Assembly (NCBI RefSeq): GCF_000384255.1
Contig: NZ_KB913035.1
Location: 2,495,093 to 2,559,092, forward strand
DNA: 64,000 bases
Direction: 5' to 3'
From: Methylotenera mobilis 13
Lineage (GTDB): Bacteria; Pseudomonadota; Gammaproteobacteria; Burkholderiales; Methylophilaceae
Below, piece by piece: positions 1 through 9,554 of the stretch (its first letter is position 1; each line of letters starts with the position of its first letter). Both the position numbers and the translations under genes were made by a program. Under the pieces are notes generated by a model. That model did no database searches, was not told the DNA's origin, and worked only from the letters and a program-made list of their open reading frames with translations.

Positions 1-2
1 CG

Positions 3-224
3 CCTCACTCTGCCAGTAGCCAGTTCTTTATTAACGTTGCTAACAACGAATTTCTAAACCATACAGCACCTAGTGGTAATGGTTGGGGCTACTGTGTTTT
101 TGGTAAAGTGATTGAAGGTATGGATGTTGTTGATAAAATCAAACAAGTTGCAACTACTAGCCTTAAAGGCCATCAAGATGTGCCAGCAAGCAATGTAGTC
201 ATTGAGCGTGCAACACGTGCTTAA
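3..224 (+). CDS. ppiB: Peptidyl-prolyl cis-trans isomerase, cyclophilin type (C-terminal part)
   Basis: The reading frame is open from the left edge and ends with TAA at 222-224, giving the last 73 residues of a cyclophilin. The residues [20 protein letters not shown] and EGMDVVDKI match the conserved core and C-terminus of bacterial PpiB, a cytoplasmic proline isomerase that assists folding. The short length after the FFI motif fits the compact PpiB type without C-terminal extension. The start lies outside the window. It is followed after 85 bp by lpxH, an arrangement common in betaproteobacteria (established knowledge). Confidence 0.9.
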   Translation, partial: PHSASSQFFINVANNEFLNHTAPSGNGWGYCVFGKVIEGMDVVDKIKQVATTSLKGHQDVPASNVVIERATRA

Positions 225-309
225 TCATTGCAGCATTGTTACCCATTAGTATTTTTCACAATGCTTGGGTATCAAGAAGACATGCTGAAGTACTTAAGTA
301 AAATAGGGG

Positions 310-1086
310 TTGTTCATTTTGGTTAATCTCGATATCGACAACCCCAATTTGTCAGAAGTGACTATTTTCATTTCTGATCTTCACCTCTGCGCAAGTCGTC
401 CACAAATCACAGAATCATTCTTAGGATTTTTAGAAACCCAGGCAAAGTCTGCACACGCACTTTATATACTAGGTGACTTGTTTGAATACTGGGCTGGTGA
501 TGATGACATTGAAGACGCCTTTAACAAACAAATTATTCAAGGGTTTAAATCCTTAGCAGCTTCTGGTGTATTAATTTATCTAATGCACGGCAATCGAGAC
601 TTTTTAATCACTGACAAGTTCTGTAAAGCATCAAGTATTCATTTGATTAGCGATCCAACCCTGATTAACCTATATGGAAATACTGCACTGTTAAGCCACG
701 GCGATGAGTTATGTACGGATGATGTAGCATATCAGCAATTTCGCCTGCAAGTGAGAAGTAAGCAGTGGCAATCAGAGTTTTTGAGCCAACCATTACAAGC
801 ACGTAAGAATCAGATAGAGACAATTAGGCTACGTAGCGAGCAAGAGAAATCTAGCAAATCAGCTCAGATAATGGATGTTAACCAAGATGCAGTGATTAGC
901 TTGCTGAAAGAGTATCACTATCCTGATCTACTCATCCATGGACACACGCACAGACCTAACCGACACCCAGTGACAGTCGATGGGAAGTTGATGACGAGAT
1001 GGGTACTAGGTGATTGGTACGAGCAAGGCAGTTACCTTATTTGCGATGCATCCGGCTGTAAAAGCGTTAATCTAAACTCTCATTAG
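310..1086 (+). CDS. lpxH: UDP-2,3-diacylglucosamine diphosphatase LpxH
   Basis: Inner-membrane-associated metallophosphoesterase that hydrolyses UDP-2,3-diacylglucosamine to lipid X in lipid A synthesis. All family metal-binding blocks are present in order: SDLHL, GDLFEYWAGDD, HGNRDF, SHGDE and HGHTHRP. No ATG precedes the first motif. TTG at 310 gives an unusually long N-terminus. TTG at 319 has AGGGG at 305-309 at good spacing and is the better-supported start, and GTG at 358 would leave only a few residues before the first motif. The gene follows ppiB on the same strand and probably shares its transcript. Confidence 0.93.
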   Translation: MFILVNLDIDNPNLSEVTIFISDLHLCASRPQITESFLGFLETQAKSAHALYILGDLFEYWAGDDDIEDAFNKQIIQGFKSLAASGVLIYLMHGNRDFLITDKFCKASSIHLISDPTLINLYGNTALLSHGDELCTDDVAYQQFRLQVRSKQWQSEFLSQPLQARKNQIETIRLRSEQEKSSKSAQIMDVNQDAVISLLKEYHYPDLLIHGHTHRPNRHPVTVDGKLMTRWVLGDWYEQGSYLICDASGCKSVNLNSH

Positions 1087-1127
1087 CACGATACATTTTT
1101 CTGGTTGCACGGATACAGACACCTTGA

Positions 1128-2774
1128 TTAAGGCTGATATCCGGGTATTTTACTCAAATCTACCAGATCAATTTGCTCAGGCTCTAAAAACTCCTGTGCG
1201 TATTTCAAATAGATTTCTTCTCTGATAAAAACATCGAACAAATCTGCATCAATATGCTGATCGACTTTCATCTTACCCAAGATTGCCAATGACTCCGAAA
1301 GAGTTTTCGCTTTTTTATACGGCCTATCTTTAGAAGTAAGCGCCTCAAAGATATCAGCGATCCCCATTACGCGCGCTGGAATCGACATTTGTTCTCTTGT
1401 GAGACCTTTAGGATATCCACTACCATCCATATGCTCATGATGCCCGCAAGCATACTCAGGAACCCGCGCTAAGCTCTGGGGATAAGGCAACGACTCAAGC
1501 ATACTAATCGTGACAACGATGTGGTTATTAATCACCTGACGCTCTTCTGCAGTTAGCGTACCTCGCTTGATACTAAGATTGTAGGTTTCATCATCATTCA
1601 AAAATGGAACCTTATTCCCGATAGCGTCTAAGATTTGCAAGTTAGCGATATCCTGAATACGCTGCAGATCAGCCGCAGTCATCGACTCACTGCCAATATT
1701 GGCGTGTTGCAAAAAAATCCTAGCTTCATCACAGTGGGCATTGAAAGCATCTAATTTAGCCTGCTGATACTTTAATTTCCCCTGCTTTTCTTGATTTAAG
1801 CCACCATCTTTTAGCATCTCTACTTGCTCTTTGAGCATAGCAGATTCAGCCTGTTGCTTTAACAGCTCAAATCGTTGATCCACCAACTGAATTCTATCAA
1901 AGATTGAAGACAGCTTTGTAGGCTTATCCATAATGGCTTCAGGCGTCGTTACTTTTCCGCAATCATGTAACCAACTTGCCACCTTTAACTCATAAAACTC
2001 ATTCTCATTTAGGGTAAAGTCTTTAAAAGGCCCAGTTTTAGCGTCAATTAATGCCTGAGTAAGCATCATAGTTAGTTCTGGGACACGTCGGCAATGCCCC
2101 CCCGTATAAGGTGATTTTTGGTCAATGGCATCAGCGATTAACTCAATAAAAGCTTCAAATAAACCTTTAAGCCCTTCGATAAGATGATGGTTCGTCATTG
2201 CAACTGCTGCCTGCGATGCCAATGACTCGACAAGCGTCTGGTTTGCAATTGAGAATGGAACGATAGCACCAGTATCTGCATCAGTAGCATTAATAAGCTG
2301 AAGAACCCCAATTACCTTGGACTCATGATCCTTCATCGGAATCGTTAAAAATGACTGCGAGTGATATCCAGTTTTTTGGTCAAACTTACGCGTACCTGAG
2401 AAGTCGAAGTTTTCCACTTCATAAGCATTGGCAATATTGACAGTTTTATTGTTCAGAGTTGCGTAAGCTGCCACTGTCGTTAAGTTCGGACTACCATCTT
2501 CCAGGTACAAAGGGAGCGGTAAAAATGGAATTTCCTTACCAGTCGTTCCACCTAAAGACATACTCAGCGTTTTATTACGCATCATCTCAAACTTGAGTTT
2601 TTTGTCTTGGGTAATGGTATAAAGTGTACCGCCATCTGCATTCGTGATTTCTTGGGCACCAAGTAAGATCATCTCTAATAAACGCTGATTATCACGCTCT
2701 GCTGAGAGCGCAATGCCAATTGCATTAAGGCGCTCAAGTCGCTCTAGCAAGTATGACTGCTGATTATCAAACAT
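1128..2774 (-). CDS. GAF domain / HD-GYP domain phosphodiesterase
   Basis: 548 residues. The N-terminal ~200 residues resemble a GAF sensor domain. An HD-GYP domain follows, with the HD pair at about H270-D271 (SWLHDCGK), HHEHMDGSGYPKG near residue 455 and GHCRRVPEL at the domain start. HD-GYP proteins degrade cyclic di-GMP, so this is probably a cytoplasmic c-di-GMP phosphodiesterase gated by a ligand on GAF. An insert of about 120 mostly helical residues separates the HD block from the GYP block, longer than in minimal HD-GYP domains. It lies downstream of the FHA and PP2C genes on the same strand with a 100-bp gap. No membrane segment is seen. Confidence 0.9.
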   Translation of the reverse strand: MFDNQQSYLLERLERLNAIGIALSAERDNQRLLEMILLGAQEITNADGGTLYTITQDKKLKFEMMRNKTLSMSLGGTTGKEIPFLPLPLYLEDGSPNLTTVAAYATLNNKTVNIANAYEVENFDFSGTRKFDQKTGYHSQSFLTIPMKDHESKVIGVLQLINATDADTGAIVPFSIANQTLVESLASQAAVAMTNHHLIEGLKGLFEAFIELIADAIDQKSPYTGGHCRRVPELTMMLTQALIDAKTGPFKDFTLNENEFYELKVASWLHDCGKVTTPEAIMDKPTKLSSIFDRIQLVDQRFELLKQQAESAMLKEQVEMLKDGGLNQEKQGKLKYQQAKLDAFNAHCDEARIFLQHANIGSESMTAADLQRIQDIANLQILDAIGNKVPFLNDDETYNLSIKRGTLTAEERQVINNHIVVTISMLESLPYPQSLARVPEYACGHHEHMDGSGYPKGLTREQMSIPARVMGIADIFEALTSKDRPYKKAKTLSESLAILGKMKVDQHIDADLFDVFIREEIYLKYAQEFLEPEQIDLVDLSKIPGYQP

Positions 2775-2875
2775 TTGATGCTACACCCCGATTAATTAGA
2801 TAACTGAAGCCTCTAACGCAACTGAGAAATTTGCGCACAAAAGCATGTACGAGTAATACTTAATACACATTAAAT

Positions 2876-3601
2876 CTAACTATTGGATAAATAAAATTCC
2901 ATTTTCACACCTGCAAGCTCAATCACATCATGGTCTGCTAATGCACGTGCTTGCACTCCAATAGAGTCTCCATTTACGATCGGCAAAACCTTGCCTTCCA
3001 CATGCGTAATGAAGTAGCCATCTAGGCGCTTTGTAATGACAGCAACCTGTACACCGGTTTTACCTAACGTAGTCAATGCTTTGTTCAAGACAAGCTCTCG
3101 TCCACTACTCGAGCCATTGAGCACCTGTATCTTACCAACTAAGGCAGGCTTGGGGTGCTCTTTGCTAGATTGGCCGGTTGAGGAGTGTGATGCTACTGCC
3201 GATGCAGGGACTTGCACTTGTTCTGGATGAGAAAAAGCCTGATGTGATTTAGTACTAAATGCCGACGGGTGAACCATCATTGTCTTCTCAAATGCTGAGC
3301 TTGCATTAGGTACGCTGTCATCAAGAAACGTTAAATTAAATCGGCCTAACTCAATCACATCTTCATTTTTAAGAAGCTGCTTTTTAACAAGTATATTATT
3401 TAGTCGGGTTCCGTTGGTACTATTTGAATCTTCAATATGAAAATCATGACCATCTTGAACTACAACGGCGTGCTCGCCACTAATTGCTAAATTATCTAGG
3501 TGAATATGATTAGTGGATTTGCGGCCTATCGTAGTTTTTGAGTGGCTTAAAGTATATTCATTTAAGTATGAGCCGTCTAATGTAAGAATAAGCTTTGCCA
3601 T
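2876..3601 (-). CDS. FHA domain-containing protein
   Basis: An N-terminal forkhead-associated domain (about residues 20-95) carries the phosphothreonine-binding pattern TIGRKSTNHIHL, SGEHAVV and DSNSTNGTRLN. A linker rich in Ser/Ala/His follows, then a degenerate second FHA-like part (VLNGSSSGRELVLNKALTTLG). An upstream in-frame start at 3625 would overlap the PP2C gene. ATG at 3601, preceded by AGGA at suitable spacing, gives the usual MAKLIL start and is preferred. FHA domains bind phosphorylated partners, and pairing with a PP2C phosphatase implies Ser/Thr phosphorylation signalling. No kinase is encoded nearby. Confidence 0.87.
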   Translation of the reverse strand: MAKLILTLDGSYLNEYTLSHSKTTIGRKSTNHIHLDNLAISGEHAVVVQDGHDFHIEDSNSTNGTRLNNILVKKQLLKNEDVIELGRFNLTFLDDSVPNASSAFEKTMMVHPSAFSTKSHQAFSHPEQVQVPASAVASHSSTGQSSKEHPKPALVGKIQVLNGSSSGRELVLNKALTTLGKTGVQVAVITKRLDGYFITHVEGKVLPIVNGDSIGVQARALADHDVIELAGVKMEFYLSNS

Positions 3602-3612
3602 CATCGATCCTG

Positions 3613-4452
3613 TTACTTTAACCAACCAACAAAATTATCATACCAAGTATTCTTATCTTCATACGAATTATTCACTTTGGCTAGTATGACAGAAATATTA
3701 TCGTTACCACCATGTTCGTTCGCCAATTTCACTAGCGCATCTGCAGCCTTAGTCAAATCTAACAAATGAGAATTAAGCGTTGATTGTATTAATTCATCAT
3801 CAACTAAATCAGTCAACCCATCAGAGCAAAATAGATAAACATCAGCTATCTCAACATCGAACTCATTAAGCTCCATCTCAACTTTAGGATCTACGCCTAA
3901 CGCTCGAGTGACTAGGTTTTTATGGGATGAATGTTTGGCTTGCTCTGGGGTAATAATACCAGCTCTAATCTGCTCTTGAAGCAAAGAGTGGTCTTCAGTC
4001 ATTTGTACTAAGTGCTGGTTTCTTAAGCGATAGATTCGAGAGTCGCCAATATGTCCAGCTAACAATTCATTGTTGATGAACAACCCTAAGACCAAGGTCG
4101 TCCCCATGCCCGCGCATTGCGAGTAAGTTTGTGATGCATGATAAATGGACGCATTGGTATATGCAACCGCATCAATCATTAGTTTTTTTAATATCTCTTT
4201 ATTTAAAACAGGTCGATCAATATCAGGCAAAATATACTGAGATGAGCCGCCGCCTAGCGCCTCTTTTAGTTCCGCGGTAATAGTGAGCACAGCCATCTCA
4301 CTTGCCACTTCGCCTGCATTGTATCCACCCATGCCATCGGCAAGAATGACAAATCCGATACTAGCATCACTTGCTATTGCGTCCTCATTATGACGGCGCA
4401 CCAAACCAGTATCGGTTAATCGTACAATATCAAGGACTTCACTCAAATCCAT
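3613..4452 (-). CDS. PP2C-family serine/threonine protein phosphatase
   Basis: 279 residues with the full set of PPM/PP2C metal and phosphate motifs: RRHNEDA, ADGMGGYNAGE, GMGTTLV, GHIGDSRIYR, EDHS, TRALG, CSDGLTD and GGNDNIS. It is a Mn/Mg-dependent cytoplasmic phosphatase of the Stp/PrpC type. ATG at 4452 is preceded by GGA. Its 3' end is followed at once, on the same strand, by the FHA gene, so the two are likely co-translated parts of one phospho-signalling module. Confidence 0.93.
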   Translation of the reverse strand: MDLSEVLDIVRLTDTGLVRRHNEDAIASDASIGFVILADGMGGYNAGEVASEMAVLTITAELKEALGGGSSQYILPDIDRPVLNKEILKKLMIDAVAYTNASIYHASQTYSQCAGMGTTLVLGLFINNELLAGHIGDSRIYRLRNQHLVQMTEDHSLLQEQIRAGIITPEQAKHSSHKNLVTRALGVDPKVEMELNEFDVEIADVYLFCSDGLTDLVDDELIQSTLNSHLLDLTKAADALVKLANEHGGNDNISVILAKVNNSYEDKNTWYDNFVGWLK

Positions 4453-4507
4453 TTAATCCAGCCTTGATTTAGCCATGCAAAAAGCAATTTAGCATGAGCG
4501 TTAAAGA

Positions 4508-5047
4508 CTAACTTCTTGCGGCTCTTACCTCAACTTCACGCACATCTGCTGCAAACTTATCTAAAACGCCATTAATATATTTATGGCCGTCTGTACCACC
4601 GAATACTTTTGCTAGCTCAACACCCTCATTGATCACTACGCGATAAGGAATACTTAGGTCGAACATTAACTCACAACCCGATATGCGTAAAATGGCATGC
4701 TCCACAGGACTTAGCTCATTAATTGAGCGGTCAATAAAGCCAACAATTTTTTCATCAATTGCCACTAAATTTTCAGTGACTGCCTGTAATAAATGCTTAA
4801 AATAAGCTTCATCGGCTTTGTTATAGTCTGGGTCATCACGCATGTCACGCAGGATGTGTGATAACTCAGACTCGTTTAGCATGCCGCGGTATACCGCCTT
4901 TAATACAAGCTCACGAGATTTTCTACGATTCTGGCTACCACTCTTTTTCGCGCCACTTCTAGTTACTGGCTTTTTATTGGTAGCGTCACTCACACCAGCG
5001 TCGTTATCCACTACTAAGCTGGTCACTACTGGTTTATTGTCAGTCAT
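4508..5047 (-). CDS. nusB: Transcription antitermination factor NusB
   Basis: 179 residues. The central and C-terminal part matches NusB ([58 protein letters not shown]). NusB binds boxA RNA with NusE and supports rRNA antitermination. The protein has about 40 extra, low-complexity basic residues at the N-terminus compared with typical NusB. Its ATG overlaps the ribH stop by 4 bp (ATGA), which indicates translational coupling; ribH-nusB pairing is widespread in proteobacteria. Confidence 0.95.
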   Translation of the reverse strand: MTDNKPVVTSLVVDNDAGVSDATNKKPVTRSGAKKSGSQNRRKSRELVLKAVYRGMLNESELSHILRDMRDDPDYNKADEAYFKHLLQAVTENLVAIDEKIVGFIDRSINELSPVEHAILRISGCELMFDLSIPYRVVINEGVELAKVFGGTDGHKYINGVLDKFAADVREVEVRAARS

Positions 5048-5493
5048 AGCGCTTTAACCAAATTAAACATTTCAACGGCTACCTGTGCAGCTTCTGCACC
5101 TTTAATATGCATACGAGCAATTGCCTGATCATCATCTTCTGTGGTCAAAACCGCATTTGCGACAGGTACGCCTGTATTTAATTGCACTTCTGAAATACCA
5201 CGAGCAGATTCATTTGCAACCACTTCAAAATGATAAGTCTCGCCACGAATAATCGCACCCAGTGCAATCAGCGCATCGTACTTTTCACTTAGTGCCATAT
5301 GCTGAAGTATTAGCGGGGTTTCCAGTGCACCTGGTACAGTTGCGATTGTAATCGCATCACTAGCAACACCTAATTTTAGCAACTCATTTTTACAAGCCTC
5401 AAGCAAGCCATCGCCAATATTGCTGTTGAATCTTGATAAAACAACACCAACCTGCATCCCAGAGCCATCTAGGTTTTTCTTAATTTCTCTCAC
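5044..5493 (-). CDS. ribH: 6,7-dimethyl-8-ribityllumazine synthase
   Basis: 149 residues, normal for the family. It condenses 5-amino-6-ribitylamino-uracil with 3,4-dihydroxy-2-butanone 4-phosphate in riboflavin synthesis. Family motifs seen are [30 protein letters not shown] (containing the catalytic His) and [12 protein letters not shown]. The start codon is GTG at 5493, with AAGGAC upstream. It is co-transcribed with nusB. No FMN riboswitch is evident in the 110 bp upstream. Confidence 0.96.
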   Translation of the reverse strand: MREIKKNLDGSGMQVGVVLSRFNSNIGDGLLEACKNELLKLGVASDAITIATVPGALETPLILQHMALSEKYDALIALGAIIRGETYHFEVVANESARGISEVQLNTGVPVANAVLTTEDDDQAIARMHIKGAEAAQVAVEMFNLVKAL

Positions 5494-5603
5494 GTAATAC
5501 GTCCTTTAACTTGCATAAACTTAATAAAGCGATATTTTAACGCATATCACCAGTTTAATAGGCGATATATTCATGCAAGCTAGGATCTAGAAATTAAGCA
5601 ACG

Positions 5604-7229
5604 CTAATTAAACAATATCCAAGCTTTTTGCAAGGTGCTATAAATGCCATATCCTATGGGAATAGCAACCAATGTCCACGCTACAAAAACCAGTAAAGGA
5701 TGGTTCTCAGACTGCTGGCTTTCCACTTTATCGCCATTTAATTTAATTGATTTTTCATGTGCTAACTTGCGTTCTGCTTCAAGCTCAGCATCCGTCATAT
5801 AATGTTTTTCAGCTACTGGCTTCACCAGCAAGTTACATACAAACCCCAATAACAAAAGTGCAGCTAACACATACATAATGACATTGTAAGCTTCACTTGC
5901 AGGTACTCCATGATCCAATTGATAGTCACGCAGATAATTGACAATCACAGGCCCTAGCACACCAGCTGTAGCCCAAGCCGTCAAAAGTCTCCCATGAATA
6001 GCACCGACATGCTGGGTACCAAAAATATCAGCCAAATAAGCTGGTATTGTTGAGAAGCCTCCACCATACATTGTTAATATAATGCAAAATAGCCCAGCAA
6101 AGACCGCAACGCTACCTACCGTGCCAGCCCAGGGGGCAGAGACATACAAAAAGAAACCTAAAGCAAAAAAGATAATATACGTGCGCTTGCGCCCTAGCGT
6201 GTCAGATAAAGAAGCCCAGCCGATTCGGCCTAAAATATTAAATAAAGAGAGCAACCCAGCAAAACCTGCGCCAATAGCCGTCACTCTTAACAGCTGATCG
6301 GATGAAAGCTCAGATAATTTCAACTGCTCTCCTATTAATGCACCACCAAACACCTCTTGTAGCATTGGGGAAGCCATCCCAATCACACCAATGCCTGCAC
6401 TAACGTTTAGACATAGCACTGCCCAAAGCAACCAAAATTGTGGAGTTTTATGTGCATGATTCACATGGACATGCCGATTAGTAATCATGCTATTGCCATT
6501 ACTTACCGGTGGCACCCAGCCTTTTGGTACCCAGCCAGTAGGTGGCACGCGATAGCATAATGCGCCTATCATCATGGCAATAAAATAGAATACCCCCATT
6601 ATTGCAAAGGTCTGCCAGACGCCGACAGAAGTTGGCGTTGAAAAATGAGCCATCAGGGTATTTGCAAGAGGAGCTCCAATCATTGCACCTCCACCAAACC
6701 CCATAATCGCCATGCCTGTCGCCATGCCACGTCGATCTGGAAACCATTTAATTAATGTAGATACAGGAGAAATGTAGCCTAAACCAAGACCTATACCGCC
6801 AATCACGCCAGAACCCAACCACATCAGCCATAATTGATGTGTATATACGCCATAAGCAGATAAAAGAAGTCCACCACCCCAACATAATGCTGCAACAGCA
6901 CCTGCTTTACGTGGCCCAGCATGCTCGAGCCAGTGCCCAAACACGGCAGCAGATGTTCCTAAGAATACAAAAAACAATGTGAACATCCACCCCAAGTCGC
7001 TGACTTTCCAATCACAATCTGTCGCAAAAGCACGCGCCCAAATACTCATGCTATCTGCACATGCAATCGGATCTTTAATACCAAGCGCTTTAGAAAGAGG
7101 TAACCAGAAGACGCTGAAACCATAAGCCATACCTATAGATAGATGGATTGCTAATGCAGCAGGCGGCACTAGCCAACGATTAAAGCTAGGGTTAGCTGTA
7201 ATTCTTTCTTTTGAAAAAAAATCCGTCAT
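5604..7229 (-). CDS. MFS transporter, oxalate/formate antiporter (OFA) family
   Basis: About 540 residues with twelve or more hydrophobic segments. MFS signatures include FPDRRGMATG, GRIGWASLSDTLGRKRTY and an NPSFNRWLVPPAA N-terminus typical of OFA-family proteins. The predicted role is inner-membrane exchange of small carboxylates; the substrate is unknown. An upstream ATG at 7247 lacks a ribosome site, whereas ATG at 7229 has GGAG about 9 bp upstream and is chosen. A cytoplasmic loop near residues 480-510 precedes one more membrane segment at the C-terminus. It is transcribed away from phoB. Confidence 0.85.
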   Translation of the reverse strand: MTDFFSKERITANPSFNRWLVPPAALAIHLSIGMAYGFSVFWLPLSKALGIKDPIACADSMSIWARAFATDCDWKVSDLGWMFTLFFVFLGTSAAVFGHWLEHAGPRKAGAVAALCWGGGLLLSAYGVYTHQLWLMWLGSGVIGGIGLGLGYISPVSTLIKWFPDRRGMATGMAIMGFGGGAMIGAPLANTLMAHFSTPTSVGVWQTFAIMGVFYFIAMMIGALCYRVPPTGWVPKGWVPPVSNGNSMITNRHVHVNHAHKTPQFWLLWAVLCLNVSAGIGVIGMASPMLQEVFGGALIGEQLKLSELSSDQLLRVTAIGAGFAGLLSLFNILGRIGWASLSDTLGRKRTYIIFFALGFFLYVSAPWAGTVGSVAVFAGLFCIILTMYGGGFSTIPAYLADIFGTQHVGAIHGRLLTAWATAGVLGPVIVNYLRDYQLDHGVPASEAYNVIMYVLAALLLLGFVCNLLVKPVAEKHYMTDAELEAERKLAHEKSIKLNGDKVESQQSENHPLLVFVAWTLVAIPIGYGIYSTLQKAWILFN

Positions 7230-7359
7230 TCCATTATCTCCAAACACATTATTATTTTTCCATCACACTGCTATATTAGACTAAACAGTATATTGTAACA
7301 AAATGTAAAAAATGGCAATTTAGTTATCAAATTAACTTGATATTTATATGTTTAAACTT

Positions 7360-7387
7360 TGTCATGAATATGTCATATTAGCGTCAT
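7360..7387 (+). promoter_or_regulatory. Pho box upstream of phoB (three 11-bp-spaced repeats)
   Basis: TGTCAT starts at 7360 and 7371 and CGTCAT at 7382, exactly 11 bp apart. The classical PhoB site is made of TGTCA direct repeats with 11-bp periodicity. The array lies 50-77 bp before the phoB start and so probably mediates phoBR autoactivation under phosphate starvation. Confidence 0.8.
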
Positions 7388-7436
7388 AAACTGATTAGGC
7401 TTAAACATTTCAGGCAAATTAATTAAGGAAATATAT

Positions 7437-8138
7437 ATGCCAGCCAATATATTAGTGATTGAAGACGAACCAGCCATCCAAGAATTACTAGCACTGAACA
7501 TTACACAGGCTGGTCACAATGCCATTCGTGCACTTAGTGGTGAAATTGCGCTAGACCTGATGCGTGAAACAGTACCTGACTTAATCTTACTAGATTGGAT
7601 GTTACCAGGCATGAATGGGCTTGAGTTAGCACGTAAACTTAAATCAGATACTTACACTAAAAACATTCCTATCATCATGCTGACAGCTCGCGGAGAAGAA
7701 TATGACAAGGTGAGAGGTCTTGAAGTAGGTGCTGACGATTATGTTACCAAACCATTTAGCCCACGTGAACTTAACGCTCGTATCAAAGCAGTTTTGCGTC
7801 GCAGAGCCCCACAAATGACGGATGATCCAATTGAACTTAGTGGCCTGAGATTAGACCCAACCACACACCGAGTCACTGGCAACCAGAAAACAATAGAGTT
7901 AGGCCCTACAGAATTTAGACTATTACACTTCTTCATGACCAATGCTGAACGTGTACATACACGTAGCCAGTTACTGGATAAAGTATGGGGTGATCGAGTC
8001 TTTGTTGAGGATCGTACTGTCGATGTGCATATTAGACGTTTACGTAATGCCTTATCTATTTCAGGACATGAAGACCTGATACAGACAGTAAGAGGAGCCG
8101 GCTATCGATTATCCTCACAACATAATCAGGCAAACTAA
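7437..8138 (+). CDS. phoB: Phosphate regulon response regulator PhoB
   Basis: 233 residues. The receiver domain has acidic pocket EDE, phospho-acceptor Asp in LLDWMLPG, LTARGEE and the Lys in DDYVTKPFSP. It is followed by a winged-helix OmpR-type DNA-binding domain ending in TVDVHIRRLRNAL and VRGAGYRL. The PhoB-like DWMLPG, PFSPREL and trans_reg_C motifs, together with the adjacent PhoR kinase and upstream Pho box, support the assignment. ATG at 7437 has AAGGA upstream. Confidence 0.95.
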   Translation: MPANILVIEDEPAIQELLALNITQAGHNAIRALSGEIALDLMRETVPDLILLDWMLPGMNGLELARKLKSDTYTKNIPIIMLTARGEEYDKVRGLEVGADDYVTKPFSPRELNARIKAVLRRRAPQMTDDPIELSGLRLDPTTHRVTGNQKTIELGPTEFRLLHFFMTNAERVHTRSQLLDKVWGDRVFVEDRTVDVHIRRLRNALSISGHEDLIQTVRGAGYRLSSQHNQAN

Positions 8139-8255
8139 TACTGAGACATTTAGGTGTTCACAATAAATTAAGCTGGAATGCAGCTCTAAAACTCATGCTA
8201 ATTGACAAATCCTCGCTATAATCATCCTGATAAAAATAACTGAAAAGTACGCTCC

Positions 8256-9554
8256 GTGATTGATCTACGTTGGAAATCTGCTTTGTTTATTTGCGCGTTA
8301 AGTATAGTGAGCATTTTTTTATGGCTCATTACTAGCTTAACCACAGCATTAATCGTATTTTCTGTTGGCCTTTTGTTTTATGTTGTTAACCATATTTTTT
8401 GGATACATCAATTAAACCGCTGGCTAAAATCTCCGGACCTAAGTCAAGTGCCTGAGGGCACTGGGCTATGGGAAGACGTCTACAGTAGTTTATTGAAATA
8501 TGAGCGTAGCAACACACTCAAGCAGACAGAGCTAAATTCAGCCCTAGAGCGATTCCAAATTGTCGCGAATGCAATTCCTGATGGGCTCGTCATTTTAAGC
8601 GCAGCCAATACAATCGAATGGTGCACCTCACATGCTGAGTATCAACTTGGCCTCAGCCTAAAAACCGACATTAATCTACCTATTGTTAATTTACTTAGGA
8701 ATAGTCACTTTATTGCTTATTTATACAATGAAGTTTATGACGAGCCTTTCAAACTCAAAGATGTTAAAAATGCTGAGTCAACACTTGAGATTTGGTTGAT
8801 TCCTCTTGCTACCAAACAAAAATTGCTGATTAGCCGCGATGTGACTCAAATCGAAAAAGTCGACGCCATGCGTCGAGATTTTATTGCCAACGTTTCACAT
8901 GAGTTGCGCACACCACTAACCGTGGTAGGTGGTTTTATTGAAACACTATCAGATATGGAGGGGGCTATACCAGATAGCATACGCAGCTACTTTGGGATGA
9001 TGCAAGACCAAACTACACGTATGCGACGGCTGATTGAGGACTTACTCACACTTTCACATATTGAAAGCAACACTCAAGCCCCTGATGACAATCCAATCAA
9101 CATGTCCATGCTAATGAATATGTTGTTGAATGATGCCAACGCACTGAGCCAAGGCAAACATCGCATCAGCGTTCAAACCAATCCACATTTTGATCTATCA
9201 GGTGCAGTAGACGAGTTACAAAGTGCGCTTGGCAACTTAGTAAGCAATGCAATTAGATACACGCCTGAGGGTGGTGAAATTAAGATAAATTGGCAATTAC
9301 GTGATGACCAAGGTATCTTTAGCGTGACTGACAATGGGATTGGCATAGATCAGCAACACATCCATCGCCTAACTGAGCGTTTTTATCGTGTAGACAGAAG
9401 TAGGAGCAGAGAAACTGGTGGTACAGGACTCGGCCTCTCTATTGTCAAACATATTTTAACCAGACATCAGGCAAGGCTTGAAATTACTAGTGAACTTGGT
9501 ACTGGTAGTACATTTAGCGCTGTTTTCCCAAAAGCACGGATCATACAAAAATGA
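8256..9554 (+). CDS. phoR: Phosphate regulon sensor histidine kinase PhoR
   Basis: 432 residues. There are two hydrophobic segments in the first 50 residues, a PAS domain (about 85-190), the dimerisation/phospho-acceptor block FIANVSHELRTPL near residue 215, and an ATPase domain with NLVSNAIRYTPEGG, DNGIGI, FYRVDRSRSRETGGTGLGLSIVKH and GTGSTFS. The domain order and short periplasmic part match PhoR. GTG at 8256 is the likely start. It overlaps the following lipoprotein gene by 4 bp. Confidence 0.93.
   Translation: MIDLRWKSALFICALSIVSIFLWLITSLTTALIVFSVGLLFYVVNHIFWIHQLNRWLKSPDLSQVPEGTGLWEDVYSSLLKYERSNTLKQTELNSALERFQIVANAIPDGLVILSAANTIEWCTSHAEYQLGLSLKTDINLPIVNLLRNSHFIAYLYNEVYDEPFKLKDVKNAESTLEIWLIPLATKQKLLISRDVTQIEKVDAMRRDFIANVSHELRTPLTVVGGFIETLSDMEGAIPDSIRSYFGMMQDQTTRMRRLIEDLLTLSHIESNTQAPDDNPINMSMLMNMLLNDANALSQGKHRISVQTNPHFDLSGAVDELQSALGNLVSNAIRYTPEGGEIKINWQLRDDQGIFSVTDNGIGIDQQHIHRLTERFYRVDRSRSRETGGTGLGLSIVKHILTRHQARLEITSELGTGSTFSAVFPKARIIQK

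Noticed and set aside
3036-3230. 64-codon + strand frame
   Set aside because: Opposite the FHA gene linker; no ribosome site or homology recognised.
6499-6747. 82-codon minus-strand frame overlapping the MFS gene
   Set aside because: Same strand but a different frame within conserved transporter sequence; no independent support.
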